Counted from the first letter of the stretch, positions 53,297 to 64,000 are shown. The stretch is DNA of 64,000 nt from Halanaerobium saccharolyticum (GCF_003259895.1 NZ_QLME01000014.1:1-64000); one strand, 5' to 3'. Numbers and translations are program-made. The notes: generated by a model from the letters alone, not told the origin.

Positions 53297-56200
53297 TTAA
53301 TCCTCCAATTTGACTTTAAATGTTTTGATTTCATAGGGCTTTATTTCAAACTCGAAATAATAATTTTCAGCTTCAATTTCCCTGCTGTTTTCTTCAACTA
53401 AATTACATTCACTGACTTTTTTCAGCTCTCGCCCCAGATCAACTCTAACTTTTTCTCTGCGGCTGCCGTATTCATAAAATCTCAAGATCAAATCATCACT
53501 GGTTTCTGCTTTTTTAACCGTTTCTAAAATGGTACTCTCTGCCTCAACTTCTATAAATGATTTCTGCTGTGGCTGCTCACCAGATTGACTCTGAGTAATT
53601 ACTGTCTGGAGAGGATAATTTAGCTCATAGGCTTCTTTTGCAGTCTCTGCCTCAAACCAGTCACCACCATGGGGATAGATGCTGTAGGTAAAGCTGTGCG
53701 GGCCCTGATCTGCCTCTGGATCGGGATCAACCCCTGATTTAATCAGACTCAGCCGCATTGTCTGGTCTTTAATATCATGTCCATATTTACAGTCATTTAA
53801 AAGACTAACTCCATAATCTCTTTCGGAAAGATCTACCCATTTCTGGCCCACAGTTTCGAATTTAGCGTAATCCCAGCTTGTATTCCAGTGGGTGCTCCGC
53901 TCAACATTTCCAAATTGAATCTCATAAGTAGCTGTCGTACTGCGAACATCCACCGGAAAAGCAGTTTTTAGCAGAATCTGCTCTTCCTGCCAGTCTATAT
54001 CTGTTTTAAAATCTATTCGCCTCTGATTGGCATAAACAATCAGCTGCTGTGAAATTGTAGAATCCAGAAACTTCCATTCCAGATTAACAATTATTCTATC
54101 ATCTATTTTGTCTATTTTTAGCTGCTGCAGCTGGTCAACTATATATTCCTTTTCCTGATAGTAAATATCGATATCCCAGGCATTATAATTCATTGGTCGA
54201 TCCTCAAATGCCTGCAGCAGGTTGGCTTTTTTACCCTCAGGGATTATTTCTCGCTGAAACTCGCGGTCGTAAATTGAAGTAATCTGTCCCTGCTCATTTA
54301 ATTTTATCCGATAATATCTATTTTCTATCAAGTTTTTCTCTACTTCTGTTTTCAGAAGATTTCTTTTGCTGCTGGCCCCAGCCGTCTGAGCCTTACTTTT
54401 GGCAATTAAATAATTTATCTGGCTTTTTTTGAAATCAGCTTCTTTTTGAGCCTCGATTTCAGCTTCCAGTTTTAGACCTTCACTGCTTTCTACAATATTA
54501 TAGGCTTTATAACCGCTGGCAGGAACATCGTCAATCATAATTTCTCGTCCATCAAATTTGATATAATCCGAGCGCTGCCAGGGCAGAGAATTAAAAACAA
54601 CCAGCTTCTTTTCTGATCCCTTTATCTGGGCTGCAATTTTCTCTAAGCTGCTGTTTAAAAGACTTTCTGTACTTGCAAAAAGTTCTTTAAATTCTGCTGC
54701 ACTATCCTGATAGACTTCTTTGATTGAAGATCCGGGAAGAATATCATGAAATTGATTTTTAAGTAAAATTTCCCAGTTTTCCTTCAGATTTTCAGCCGGA
54801 TAATCCAGATCAGCTTCTAGAGCGGCAAAAGACCTGAACAACTCTGTGTCATGGAGTATAATTTCTGCTTTTCTATTATTTTTTTTGATTTCAGCCTGAG
54901 AGGTATAGGTACCCCGGTGATATTCCAGATAAAGCTCACCATCCCAGACGGGCAAATCCTCATTCTCACTTACTCTTTCTGCCAGCCTGGCAAAGTAAGC
55001 TTCAGCACTGCCAAATTTAATTTTAGGCAGGCCTGGAATCTGCTGCATATTTTTGCCTGCTTCAATCATTTTGCGGGTTGGACCCCCTCCACCATCACCC
55101 CAGCCGTAAGCCAGGAGAAGCTCGTCATTAATATCTTTCTGTTGATAATTATCCCAGCTGCCTTTAACAGACTCGGGATCTAAAAGTCCATTGTAAGTGT
55201 AGAAAGACTCGTCATTATTGACTTCAGGTGTTGTAATAAAATGGGTTAGAACTTCGGTGCCGTCAATTCCCCGCCAGTTAAAGGTGTCATATTCTGGCCG
55301 ATTAAACTGACTCCAGCTAATTTTAGTGGTCATAAAATACTGCATCCCGCTTTTTTTAATAATCTGGGGCAGGGCCCAGGAATATCCAAAAACATCAGGC
55401 AGCCAGAGTATATTCCACTCCAGATCAAATTCTTCTTTAAGGAATCGCTGCCCGTGTAAAAATTGTCTGACCAGAGACTCACCCGAAGTCAGATTGCAGT
55501 CAGCTTCAACCCACATTCCACCGGTAACTTCCCAGTTACCTGCTTCAATTTTTTCTTTAATCCTGGCGTATATTTCCGGATAGTCTTCTTTAATAAATTT
55601 ATATAGCTGAGGACTTGACTGGACAAAGGTGTAATCTGGATATTCATCCATTAGTTTTAAAACTGTAGAAAATGTCCGGGCAGTCTTTTCCCTTGTGTGC
55701 AGCAGCCGCCAGAGCCAGGCTACATCAATATGAGAATGTCCAACTGCTGTTAGCTGAGGCAGATTCGACTCTGACTTCAGCTCTGCCAGTGAATCTTTAA
55801 GATATTGATTGGCTTCAGCTGCCGACTGCAGAAATTTAGCTGAACCCGGTTTCCTAAAATCAATCAAATTAAAGGCCTGATTAAGTCTGTTTAAAAGTTT
55901 ATGCCGCAAATTTTCACCTGCAGCCATTGTTTCTATAGATTGACTTAAAGTCTCAGCCAATCTGTAAAACTCTTCTATGTTTTGATCTCTAAAAACTAGA
56001 GCAGCTTTTTTAAACTGCTGCTTTTCTGATCCGGGACCGCTGAAAGCTTTAACTGCTATTTCTAAGTTTTTATTTTCTAAGTCTTTTCTGCTTAACTTGA
56101 CCAGGGAGTGATTGCGGTCCAGTCCCTGTAAGGGTTTTTCGTTTAAATAAAGCAGTGATTCAGCTCCATTTAAACCTCCAGAATGGCCCCGGCCGGGGAT

Positions 56201-56464
56201 GATTTCTAAATAAATATTCCCCTGCAGTTCTTTCCAGCTATCAGGTACTTCAATCCCAGCCCTAAACCAGCAGCTTTTATCTTTCCCTCCCCAGCTTTCT
56301 CCCACCTTAAAATCTTCTCCTGCAAGTTTTGTAAAATCAGGCAGAGATTTATTCTGAAGGCTGGCTGGATATTTTTTGAATTTTTCAATTGCTATTTCTT
56401 TCTGGTTTAAGACTGATTTTAAATCTTTTAAATATCGTTCAATTTTTCCTGCTTTAAAAAACAT
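53297..56464 (-). CDS. Alpha-mannosidase, GH38
   Basis: A 1055-residue GH38 enzyme. The N-terminal domain is followed by the catalytic domain with the zinc-binding AVGHSHIDVAWLWR near residue 240 and the nucleophile Asp in GGMWVEADCNLTSGE near 320. A helical bundle and the C-terminal beta domains follow to the end. It lacks a signal peptide, so it acts in the cytoplasm on imported manno-oligosaccharides. The start at 56464 follows AAAGGAGTG; the longer frame begins 27 codons earlier in AT-rich spacer. No mannose transporter is nearby. Confidence 0.94.
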   Translation of the reverse strand: MFFKAGKIERYLKDLKSVLNQKEIAIEKFKKYPASLQNKSLPDFTKLAGEDFKVGESWGGKDKSCWFRAGIEVPDSWKELQGNIYLEIIPGRGHSGGLNGAESLLYLNEKPLQGLDRNHSLVKLSRKDLENKNLEIAVKAFSGPGSEKQQFKKAALVFRDQNIEEFYRLAETLSQSIETMAAGENLRHKLLNRLNQAFNLIDFRKPGSAKFLQSAAEANQYLKDSLAELKSESNLPQLTAVGHSHIDVAWLWRLLHTREKTARTFSTVLKLMDEYPDYTFVQSSPQLYKFIKEDYPEIYARIKEKIEAGNWEVTGGMWVEADCNLTSGESLVRQFLHGQRFLKEEFDLEWNILWLPDVFGYSWALPQIIKKSGMQYFMTTKISWSQFNRPEYDTFNWRGIDGTEVLTHFITTPEVNNDESFYTYNGLLDPESVKGSWDNYQQKDINDELLLAYGWGDGGGGPTRKMIEAGKNMQQIPGLPKIKFGSAEAYFARLAERVSENEDLPVWDGELYLEYHRGTYTSQAEIKKNNRKAEIILHDTELFRSFAALEADLDYPAENLKENWEILLKNQFHDILPGSSIKEVYQDSAAEFKELFASTESLLNSSLEKIAAQIKGSEKKLVVFNSLPWQRSDYIKFDGREIMIDDVPASGYKAYNIVESSEGLKLEAEIEAQKEADFKKSQINYLIAKSKAQTAGASSKRNLLKTEVEKNLIENRYYRIKLNEQGQITSIYDREFQREIIPEGKKANLLQAFEDRPMNYNAWDIDIYYQEKEYIVDQLQQLKIDKIDDRIIVNLEWKFLDSTISQQLIVYANQRRIDFKTDIDWQEEQILLKTAFPVDVRSTTATYEIQFGNVERSTHWNTSWDYAKFETVGQKWVDLSERDYGVSLLNDCKYGHDIKDQTMRLSLIKSGVDPDPEADQGPHSFTYSIYPHGGDWFEAETAKEAYELNYPLQTVITQSQSGEQPQQKSFIEVEAESTILETVKKAETSDDLILRFYEYGSRREKVRVDLGRELKKVSECNLVEENSREIEAENYYFEFEIKPYEIKTFKVKLED

Positions 56465-56546
56465 TATTTTCACTCCTTTAATATAATCAATATATCTATT
56501 ATTAATTGAGACATTAAAATTCTGATAAAATATTATAAAACTCAAA

Positions 56547-57074
56547 TTACATTATACTAGTAAATTTATTTAAAAAATAATTTATTGATTTATTTTTTTG
56601 AACTGCAGTTTCAATTGAAAAGATTTTTAATACTTCTCTCATAAAATCAATTCTCGAATCGTATTTAGTTGCTATCAAATCATTAAAATCTTCTTTAAAT
56701 AATTCATCAGTGTTCTTAAAACTTTTAATCCCAAGGCTATTGCTTGACTCTCCATCTAATCCTGCAAGATACCAGCTTTCAATTTCTTTTATTACCACAA
56801 TTATTCTATTAAAAGCTAGATAATCAAAAGTCTCTAAAACTTTCCGTTTCTTTTCAATAACACAATTGTTCTCATCCAAATCCCCAACAAAAAAATAATC
56901 GGCTCCCATAGAGTTTATACTAGCTATAAATTTTTTAATATTCTTATATTTTTGCTGAGCATATTGCCAGATAATTATATGATCATAATCATCTTTAAAT
57001 AGTGGTTTAATTATTTCATTAAAAAATCTTTCATCATCATTGCCTTCTACCAAAATATATAATCGCTTATACAA
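56547..57074 (-). CDS. TOPRIM-like protein, partner of the upstream ATPase
   Basis: A 175-residue protein. LYILVEGNDDERFFNE near the N-terminus supplies the acidic Glu and YFFVGDLDENN near residue 70 the DxD pair of a TOPRIM fold; RIIVVIKEIESWYLAG near 93 adds another acidic site. This layout is seen in the nuclease part of OLD-family and related defence ATPases (DUF4276/DUF4435-like), here as a separate gene. It starts 4 bases after the ATPase gene, so the two form an operon. It has no strong ribosome site of its own (the ATPase stop region GGGGGTGTAG serves). Confidence 0.72.
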   Translation of the reverse strand: MYKRLYILVEGNDDERFFNEIIKPLFKDDYDHIIIWQYAQQKYKNIKKFIASINSMGADYFFVGDLDENNCVIEKKRKVLETFDYLAFNRIIVVIKEIESWYLAGLDGESSNSLGIKSFKNTDELFKEDFNDLIATKYDSRIDFMREVLKIFSIETAVQKNKSINYFLNKFTSIM

Positions 57075-57078
57075 AAAG

Positions 57079-58356
57079 CTACACCCCCAGCAAATTTTGT
57101 ATATATAAATCGTCTATACCCATGTCATTATCTAAAAATACCTGCACTTCCTTTTTCTCTACCGGTTTTGTGATTTTAGAAAACCCGTCTGGATCACGAT
57201 GGACTAAAAAAAGATTCCGCAGATCAATATATTTAATCAGTTCTGGATTATGGGTGGTGATCAAAATTTGCTTATTTGCCGATGCATCAACAAACATATC
57301 AACTAATTTAGAAATCAAATGGGGATGAATATTTCTTTCCGGCTCCTCAATTATTGCGATTTTTTTATCTTCAAAATAAAGTGCAATCACCAGAGCAATT
57401 GTACTAATTGTTCCATCAGAAAGAATTGAAGCTGGAATATATTCTTTTTCCGAATATTCTTCTTTAAGTTTAAATAGTAAGGATTTATCAGCAAATTTTT
57501 CTATATCAATATTATTGACAAACGGCAGAATATCTTTTACAATATTAGTAAATTTCCTTGCTTTGTTCCTATTTTCTATTATATTTTTTAATACAATTGC
57601 CAGATTCTCACCATCTTCTTCTAATTCAGCTTTTCCAGTTATTGGAGTTGCTTTTTTAGATAATAGTGGATTAATATTATAAATTGAAATCCCACCTAAA
57701 ATTTCTCTGAGTGATCTCTCAATAATAAAAGCAAAGGGAGTTTCTAAAATCAATTCTTTACTAGATATTGAAATTTCTTCGACAAAGGAAGGTAAAATAT
57801 TTTCGCGATTAATTTCTATTTGATCAGTTATTAAAGTATCTTTATTTATTTTAATATCAAGATTATTATTATCTTTCAGTAATGTTAGGATTACTTCTCC
57901 CAGTTCTTTTTGGTTACTGGTTTTTTCTGCAATTTTATTCTGCTTTTCTACTTCGTAATATTTAAATTTTAAAGTTAATTGATCTTCTATAACTTTATAA
58001 TCTTCACCATTAAATTCAATTGCAAACTGATATTTGCTTTCGTAAGCTTCTCTACAGAGCAAATTATTCTCATTTTCTTTTTCAATTTTCTGTATATTGG
58101 GGCGATCAAAAATTATTTCTAGCTTAAGCGGCTGTTGATCTCCAATCTTAATATTTCTGAGATATTCTACTCCCCCCTGCATAGAAATGGCATTGCTCAA
58201 ACCACTTTGTATAATATCTCTGATAAAATCAAATACCTGAATAAAACTTGACTTCCCGGCTGCATTGGCGCCAATAAAAACATTAAATTGATTTAGTTCA
58301 ATTTCAAGTTCTCTAAAACTTTTAAAATTAGAAACTTTTATTTTTTTTATTCCCAC
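57079..58356 (-). CDS. AAA ATPase of the OLD/SMC type
   Basis: A 425-residue ABC-like ATPase. IKKIKVSNFKSFRELEIEL opens the domain, Walker A is GANAAGKSS near residue 32, the signature is LSDGTIST near 318, Walker B is IAIIEEPERNIHP near 340 and the switch His is in ILITTHNPEL near 370. A helical insert (about 100-290) lies between. With the TOPRIM-like gene that follows it makes a two-gene set like OLD-family or PARIS (AriA/AriB) defence pairs. The C-terminus has no TOPRIM domain itself. The genes are AT-rich, and both flanking genes are housekeeping. Confidence 0.82.
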   Translation of the reverse strand: MGIKKIKVSNFKSFRELEIELNQFNVFIGANAAGKSSFIQVFDFIRDIIQSGLSNAISMQGGVEYLRNIKIGDQQPLKLEIIFDRPNIQKIEKENENNLLCREAYESKYQFAIEFNGEDYKVIEDQLTLKFKYYEVEKQNKIAEKTSNQKELGEVILTLLKDNNNLDIKINKDTLITDQIEINRENILPSFVEEISISSKELILETPFAFIIERSLREILGGISIYNINPLLSKKATPITGKAELEEDGENLAIVLKNIIENRNKARKFTNIVKDILPFVNNIDIEKFADKSLLFKLKEEYSEKEYIPASILSDGTISTIALVIALYFEDKKIAIIEEPERNIHPHLISKLVDMFVDASANKQILITTHNPELIKYIDLRNLFLVHRDPDGFSKITKPVEKKEVQVFLDNDMGIDDLYIQNLLGV

Positions 58357-58454
58357 TCTAATCCCTCCTGCCTGGCAAGGCTTAATAGATACAGCAATTT
58401 TAATTATTTTAAATTATAATCTATTACCTTTATTATATCACAACAAGAAAAAAA

Positions 58455-58478
58455 TGACAGCTCCCGGAGGGACTGCCA
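58455..58478 (-). terminator. Terminator of cysE
   Basis: TGGCAGTCCC and GGGAGCTGTCA form an imperfect stem on the minus strand, followed by a T7 run. Confidence 0.8.
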
Positions 58479-58495
58479 TTAAGATTAAATCTATT

Positions 58496-59152
58496 TTAAC
58501 CTGCATCTTCAAATGAATCTTTATTTAAAATTTCCTGCTTTAATTTTGTAAATTCTTTTTCTAATTCTAAAAGTTGATCGCGAACTGGATCCGGTAAATC
58601 GGCATGAGCTAAATCTCTTTCTGGATGAACTCGGCGGCCATCACGGGTCACAACTCTACCGGGGATACCGACAACTGTAGAGTTTTCATCTACATCTTTC
58701 AAAACTACAGAACCAGCACCAATTTTTGCATCATCACCAATTGTAATGCTGCCGAGCACTTTTGCGCCAGCTCCAATAACAACATTATTGCCGATAGTGG
58801 GATGTCGTTTGCCTCTTTCTTTACCAGTTCCGCCAAGAGTGACACCCTGATAAAGGGTTACATTATCGCCAATTTCAGTGGTTTCTCCAATCACTACTCC
58901 CATCCCGTGATCAATAAAAAAACCACAGCCAATCTCTGCACCTGGATGAATTTCAATTCCCGTTAAAAAGCGGGCCAGCTGTGAAATCAAACGGGGAATG
59001 GTCCTCAGGCCTTTACTGTACAGCCAGTGTGAAAAACGATGAAACAGCAGTGCATGCAGACCTGAATAGGCTAAAATCACTTCCAACAAATTATCAGTTG
59101 CTGGATCTCTATCAAAAATTGCGTTAACATCGCATTTTAATCTTTTAAACAT
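58496..59152 (-). CDS. cysE: Serine O-acetyltransferase
   Basis: A 218-residue hexapeptide-repeat acetyltransferase. The helical N-terminal domain (about 1-60) is short as in Bacillus-type CysE; the left-handed beta helix runs from [20 protein letters not shown] near 65 with the catalytic His in this segment, and [19 protein letters not shown] near 105 is the family signature. It acetylates serine for CysK. The start at 59152 follows GGGGGTG. No T-box motif was seen in its leader of about 145 bases. Confidence 0.94.
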   Translation of the reverse strand: MFKRLKCDVNAIFDRDPATDNLLEVILAYSGLHALLFHRFSHWLYSKGLRTIPRLISQLARFLTGIEIHPGAEIGCGFFIDHGMGVVIGETTEIGDNVTLYQGVTLGGTGKERGKRHPTIGNNVVIGAGAKVLGSITIGDDAKIGAGSVVLKDVDENSTVVGIPGRVVTRDGRRVHPERDLAHADLPDPVRDQLLELEKEFTKLKQEILNKDSFEDAG

Positions 59153-59189
59153 TAATTTTACACCCCCAAAGATCGACAAATAGTTAAGT

Positions 59190-59255
59190 GGTATCAGATA
59201 CCTTTCACTTTATATCGGTCGGTGTTATAAAATTCGGGGTCAGATACAATAGTTG
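59190..59255 (-). repeat. Repeated GTATCTGA elements in the cysE leader
   Basis: On the minus strand GTATCTGACCCC and GGTATCTGATACC lie 45 bases apart in the leader; the second is itself a palindrome within AAGTG...CACTT. Similar short motifs often occur in REP elements. No known riboswitch was recognised. Confidence 0.35.
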
Positions 59256-59303
59256 ATTTCGTACCGGGCCCTGTTTCTAAATCCGAGTTTTAAACTCAGC
59301 TTT

Positions 59304-59332
59304 ATTATACTAATTCAAAATGATAAATGCAA
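59304..59332 (-). promoter_or_regulatory. Promoter of cysE
   Basis: Minus-strand TTGCAT (59332-59327) and TATAAT (59309-59304) are exactly 17 bases apart, just after the purD stop codon. Confidence 0.72.
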
Positions 59333-59339
59333 GAATTAT

Positions 59340-60638
59340 TTATTCAACAGGAGCTTGGGGGACATCTGAGATAGTAAATCCGATATCAGTTCTGTAATGC
59401 ATATCCTTGAATTTCACTTCTTCGATGTAATCGTAAGCTGAATTAATAACACTCAATATCCCCTCGCCAACTACTGTCATTCCCAGTACGCGTCCACCGT
59501 CAGTAAAGTAGTTTTCGTTTTCCAGGCGGAGGCGGGTGCCGGAGTGAAATACAATTAAATCATCATGATATTTTAGATTTTCTAATCCCTGAATTTCATA
59601 ACCAGTCGAATAAGTTAAGGGATAACCTGCAGAAGCAAGAACCACGCAGACTGCGTCACTACCGTAAATTTCAATTTCCTTTTTATATTTCAATTTAACA
59701 TCATTTGTCATCTGCATCAGCTCCAGCAAATCTTCTGCTAAAAGTGGCATAACAACCTGAGTTTCGGGATCACCAAAGCGGGCATTATAGTCAATTACTT
59801 CCGGGCCATTTTCTGTTAAAATGATGCCGACATGCATGACTCCTCTGTAATCAATACCCTCACTGTTAAGAGCGTGGAGAGTAGGCCGTAAAATTTCCCG
59901 GCAGATCTGGTCCATCATTTCCTGATCTACATAAGGTGAAGGTGAATAAGACCCCATTCCACCTGTATTTGGACCTTCTTCGCCTTCAAATACAGCTTTA
60001 TGTTCTCTGGTGCTGGTCACCGGCAAAATAGTCTGACCATCTGTCAGAGCAAAGATTGAAACATCTTCTCCTTCGATGAAATCTTCAACTACAATTCTGT
60101 CACCGGCATCACCAAAGGTTTTATCTTCCATAATTCGAGCTACAGCATCCTGTGCAGCCTGGTAATTCGAAGCAACAATTACTCCCTTACCTCCTGCCAG
60201 TCCATTTGCCTTAACAACAAGCGGATATTCGGCATTCTCCAGATAAGTAAGTGCAGTGTCCGGATCAGTAAAGACCTCATACTCACCTGTGGGTATATTA
60301 TATTTATCAAGTATTTCTTTGGCAAAGGCTTTACTGCCTTCCAGCAGAGCAGCCTGTTTTTTCGGTCCGAAGATCGGTAGTCCCCGCTCGACAAAATAAT
60401 CAACAATTCCTGCTACCAGCGGTTCCTCGGGGCCAACTACAGTCATTCCGATTCCATTTTCCTGAGCAAAGTCTGCTAAAGCTTCTATATTATCTGCTTT
60501 TATATCAACTCGTTCTGCGATTTCTAACATTCCATCATTACCTGGAGCAGCAAAAATTTTATCTACATTTTCGCTCTGATAAAGCTTCCAGGCTAAGGCA
60601 TGTTCTCTGCCTCCGTCTCCTACAATTAATACCTTCAT
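59340..60638 (-). CDS. purD: Phosphoribosylamine-glycine ligase
   Basis: A 432-residue GAR synthetase with an ATP-grasp fold. The N-terminal GDGGREHALAWKL is diagnostic; KANGLAGGKGVIVA near residue 145 binds ATP and EGPNTGGMGSYSP near 225 and DYNARFGDPETQ near 290 are the catalytic and metal loops. It performs step two of purine synthesis. It lies 24 bases after purA, with which it is probably cotranscribed. Confidence 0.97.
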   Translation of the reverse strand: MKVLIVGDGGREHALAWKLYQSENVDKIFAAPGNDGMLEIAERVDIKADNIEALADFAQENGIGMTVVGPEEPLVAGIVDYFVERGLPIFGPKKQAALLEGSKAFAKEILDKYNIPTGEYEVFTDPDTALTYLENAEYPLVVKANGLAGGKGVIVASNYQAAQDAVARIMEDKTFGDAGDRIVVEDFIEGEDVSIFALTDGQTILPVTSTREHKAVFEGEEGPNTGGMGSYSPSPYVDQEMMDQICREILRPTLHALNSEGIDYRGVMHVGIILTENGPEVIDYNARFGDPETQVVMPLLAEDLLELMQMTNDVKLKYKKEIEIYGSDAVCVVLASAGYPLTYSTGYEIQGLENLKYHDDLIVFHSGTRLRLENENYFTDGGRVLGMTVVGEGILSVINSAYDYIEEVKFKDMHYRTDIGFTISDVPQAPVE

Positions 60639-60661
60639 AACCGATCCTCCTCATCGTATAT

Positions 60662-61933
<1,272 letters not shown>

Positions 61934-62230
61934 TTAATTTCTCTCCTCACATATTCTTTGATTTAAAACTTCTCAATTCTACTTCTTAAAATCAGTTTAT
62001 ATTTTGAAAATAGTGTAAGCTATTTGAAATAAATCTGTCAGCAATTCACTCTGAATAAATAATTTAATTTTTAGCTGTACATTTCTTAGCTCTTAACTAT
62101 AGTTTAACAAATATTTACCAGAAGTGCATCCTTTAATTTAATCTGCACCTGTTTAAGCGGCTTAAAACTAGTTAATTCTCAACCAATTAATACCCAGCCA
62201 ACAACATACTTTATCTAAAATCAGCCTCTT
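61934..62230. other. Spacer between purB and purA
   Basis: About 300 AT-rich bases without a gene. A purine riboswitch core was looked for and not seen. No strong promoter hexamers or clear terminator were assigned. Confidence 0.5.
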
Positions 62231-63526
62231 TTAGAGCAGACCGGTCCGTTTAAAAATCTGATCAATATTTTTTAAATAGGCCTGCCAGTCAAAAATCTGA
62301 TCAAGTTCTGCTTCAGTTAGATATTCACTTATTTCCTCATCTGCTGAAATCAGCTTTCTGTAATCTGTCTTTTCTTCCCAGGCTGTCATCGCATTTCGCT
62401 GGGCCAGCTCATAAGCTTCTTCCCGGCGCAGTCCTTTTTCTACCAGGGCCAGCATCAGACGCTGAGAAAAGGTGAGACCCAGTGTTTTTTCGAGATTGAG
62501 CTGCATATTATCCTCATTAACTACCAGTTCTTCCATTACTCCTTTAAATTTATGCAGCATATAATCCAGCAGAACTGCACTGTCAGGCAAAATTACCCTC
62601 TCAACTGAAGAATGGGTTAAATCCCTTTCATGCCAGAGACATACATTTTCTAAAGCAGGAACTACATTGCCGCGGATTACCCGGGCCAGCCCGCTTAAGC
62701 GCTCACAGACAATTGGATTCTTTTTATGAGGCATGGCTGAAGAACCCTTCTGTCCCTTGCGGAATCCCTCTTCTACCTCTAAAATGTCAGTCCGCTGCAG
62801 GTTTCTAATTTCAGTTGCAAACTTTTCTATAGAAGCAGCTGCCAGAGCAATTCGCTCAATAAAATCTGCATGGCGGTCCCGCTGCAGAATCTGGGAGCTG
62901 ACCTTTGCGTTTTTAAGTCCCAGCAGTTCACAAACTCTTTTTTCTACTTCCGGATCAATGGTGGCAAAAGTACCGACAGCACCGGAAATCTGACCGACAG
63001 CGACAACTTCCTCCAGCTGCTCAAAACGAGTAATCTGCCTCTCTATTTCCTGATACCAGTTTAATATTTTCAGGCCCCAGGTAATCGGCTCAGCGTGAAC
63101 TCCATGGGTCCGGCCGACCATAATTGTATCTTTAGCAGCCAGGGCTTTCTGGCCCAGAGTCTGCTTTAATTTCTTCAGATCTTTCAGAATCAGCTGACAG
63201 GCCTGCTGCATCTGCATGGCCCGGGCGGTATCCTTAATATCAGATGAGGTCACTCCTTCGTGGATAAAACGCGACTCAGCTCCCAAATTTTCCGAAATCC
63301 CCTCAATAAAGGCAATCATATCATGACGGGTTTTGGCTTCTATTTCCTTAATCCGCTTTAGGTCTACCTTCGCTTCCTGCTCAACTTTCTCAGCTGCACT
63401 GACTGGAATCTCTCCCAGCTCTGCTCTGGCTTTTAAAATAGCAATTTCAATCTCAAGCCAGTTCTCATATTTTCTCTCCTCACTCCAGACATTTTCCATC
63501 TCTGCCCGGCTGTATCTTGAAAGCAT
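62231..63526 (-). CDS. purB: Adenylosuccinate lyase
   Basis: A 431-residue fumarase-superfamily lyase. GRTHGVHAEPITWG near residue 138 carries the catalytic His, and the signature loop GSSAMPHKKNP near 262 the catalytic Ser. It acts twice in purine synthesis, on SAICAR and on adenylosuccinate. The start follows GGGAG. It precedes purA and purD in the same direction. Confidence 0.97.
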   Translation of the reverse strand: MLSRYSRAEMENVWSEERKYENWLEIEIAILKARAELGEIPVSAAEKVEQEAKVDLKRIKEIEAKTRHDMIAFIEGISENLGAESRFIHEGVTSSDIKDTARAMQMQQACQLILKDLKKLKQTLGQKALAAKDTIMVGRTHGVHAEPITWGLKILNWYQEIERQITRFEQLEEVVAVGQISGAVGTFATIDPEVEKRVCELLGLKNAKVSSQILQRDRHADFIERIALAAASIEKFATEIRNLQRTDILEVEEGFRKGQKGSSAMPHKKNPIVCERLSGLARVIRGNVVPALENVCLWHERDLTHSSVERVILPDSAVLLDYMLHKFKGVMEELVVNEDNMQLNLEKTLGLTFSQRLMLALVEKGLRREEAYELAQRNAMTAWEEKTDYRKLISADEEISEYLTEAELDQIFDWQAYLKNIDQIFKRTGLL

Positions 63527-63585
63527 AAATAATCTCCCTCTCTTTTTTCCTTAATTAGATTAATTTTCTTTAATAATAAATATTA

Positions 63586-63618
63586 GGCTTATTTCAGCAG
63601 TTTAGCTGCTGATAGGCC
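63586..63618 (-). other. Hairpin in the purB leader
   Basis: CAGCAG/CTGCTG with outer TAT/ATA and GGC/GCC pairs forms a long hairpin about 60-90 bases before the purB start. No T run follows on the minus strand, so it may be a leader structure and not a terminator. Confidence 0.45.
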
Positions 63619-64000
63619 GATAATTTTGATATTCTCTTTTTTTCAGTTTAATATTAGCAGATGCAGTGGGTGCTGTCAAGATAAGTCTCCGGGCTTACTG
63701 TTGAATTTTGATGCAATAACACGTATAATTATTAACTGCAGTTGAGAAATTTATTGGATTTTTTCTTAAAAAATCTCTGAAATCTGATATAATAAAAATA
63801 TGTACTAAATTTTGAAAGGTTAATTTCCTATTTAAATAAAATATTTGGATGGAGTTTCTAACTAATTCATATAGATTAAAGTTAAATGACATCCCCCCTC
63901 TAGTAAAAGGGTAGTATCATAGTATAATATCAATTGCAGAAGTAAAGAGTATATATAATTTAATTCTAATTAATGCATGCCCCACATTGAACTTTCTGAT
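63619..64000. other. Terminal spacer without recognised gene
   Basis: The last 380 bases are AT-rich. A 65-codon minus-strand frame (63695-63892) has no ribosome site and no recognisable family, so it is not called. A TATAAT-like element is at 63788-63793. Confidence 0.5.

Noticed and set aside
59153-59303. T-box or other riboswitch in the cysE leader
   Set aside because: No AGGGTGGNACCGCG-type T-box core or other known aptamer core was seen; only small palindromes.
61934-62230. Purine riboswitch before purA
   Set aside because: The conserved purine aptamer loops are absent on both strands.
63695-63892. 65-codon minus-strand frame at the window end
   Set aside because: No ribosome site, AT-rich composition and no recognisable protein pattern.

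Overview
The window looks like chromosomal DNA from an anaerobic, halophilic, diderm Firmicute, most likely of the Halanaerobiales (Halanaerobium-like). This is inferred from AT-rich DNA, a single-chain pyruvate:ferredoxin oxidoreductase, an Rnf-type redox complex with a very acidic tail, TRAP transport, strong Shine-Dalgarno sites, and outer-envelope genes (Lnt-like acyltransferase, a small beta-barrel protein ending in Phe). No tRNA or rRNA gene was seen. Several genes start at an internal codon with a better ribosome site than the longest reading frame offers; those starts are used.

Region 1 (1-3.7 kb) is an accessory patch. It holds the right end of a TniA/TniB-like transposon (broken transposase, ATPase, repeated end sites) that cuts off a Cof-type HAD phosphatase. 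Next come a 12-repeat CRISPR array read on the minus strand, with no cas genes in the window, and a decayed ribokinase.

Region 2 (3.9-11.1 kb) is one catabolic operon with a promoter and duplicated operator-like sites. It encodes an NAL/DHDPS-family aldolase, a DctPQM TRAP transporter, a LacI-type regulator and an L-fucose/D-arabinose isomerase. The set fits uptake and cleavage of a keto-acid sugar such as KDO to pyruvate and D-arabinose; this is inference.

Region 3 (11.1-22.8 kb) is rich in cyclic-di-GMP signalling: a PAS-GGDEF protein, a GAF-PAS-GGDEF-HD-GYP protein, an HD-GYP protein, and a chemotaxis receptor whose leader carries a c-di-GMP-I (GEMM) riboswitch followed by a terminator. 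Several remnants lie among them (a PAS fragment, a frameshifted Rpn-like nuclease, a frameshifted BTAD regulator), plus cardiolipin synthase.

Region 4 (22.9-40 kb) holds an ABC exporter, an rnfC-rnfDG-rnfE-rnfA operon in which D and G are fused with two extra FMN domains and no rnfB follows, lnt, two tandem GH43 arabinanases, an MgtC protein, a REP-associated transposase, and pyruvate:ferredoxin oxidoreductase.

Region 5 (40-52 kb) holds another HD-GYP protein, an outer-membrane-type barrel, UDP-glucose dehydrogenase, glutamate-cysteine ligase, two Wzz-like polysaccharide proteins, cysK and gene debris. A repeat made of 10-bp phased units beside CGGTGC occurs three times in regions 4 and 5.

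Region 6 (52-64 kb) holds an aldo/keto reductase, a GH38 alpha-mannosidase, an ATPase plus TOPRIM-like pair that may be a defence system, cysE, and purD, purA and purB.
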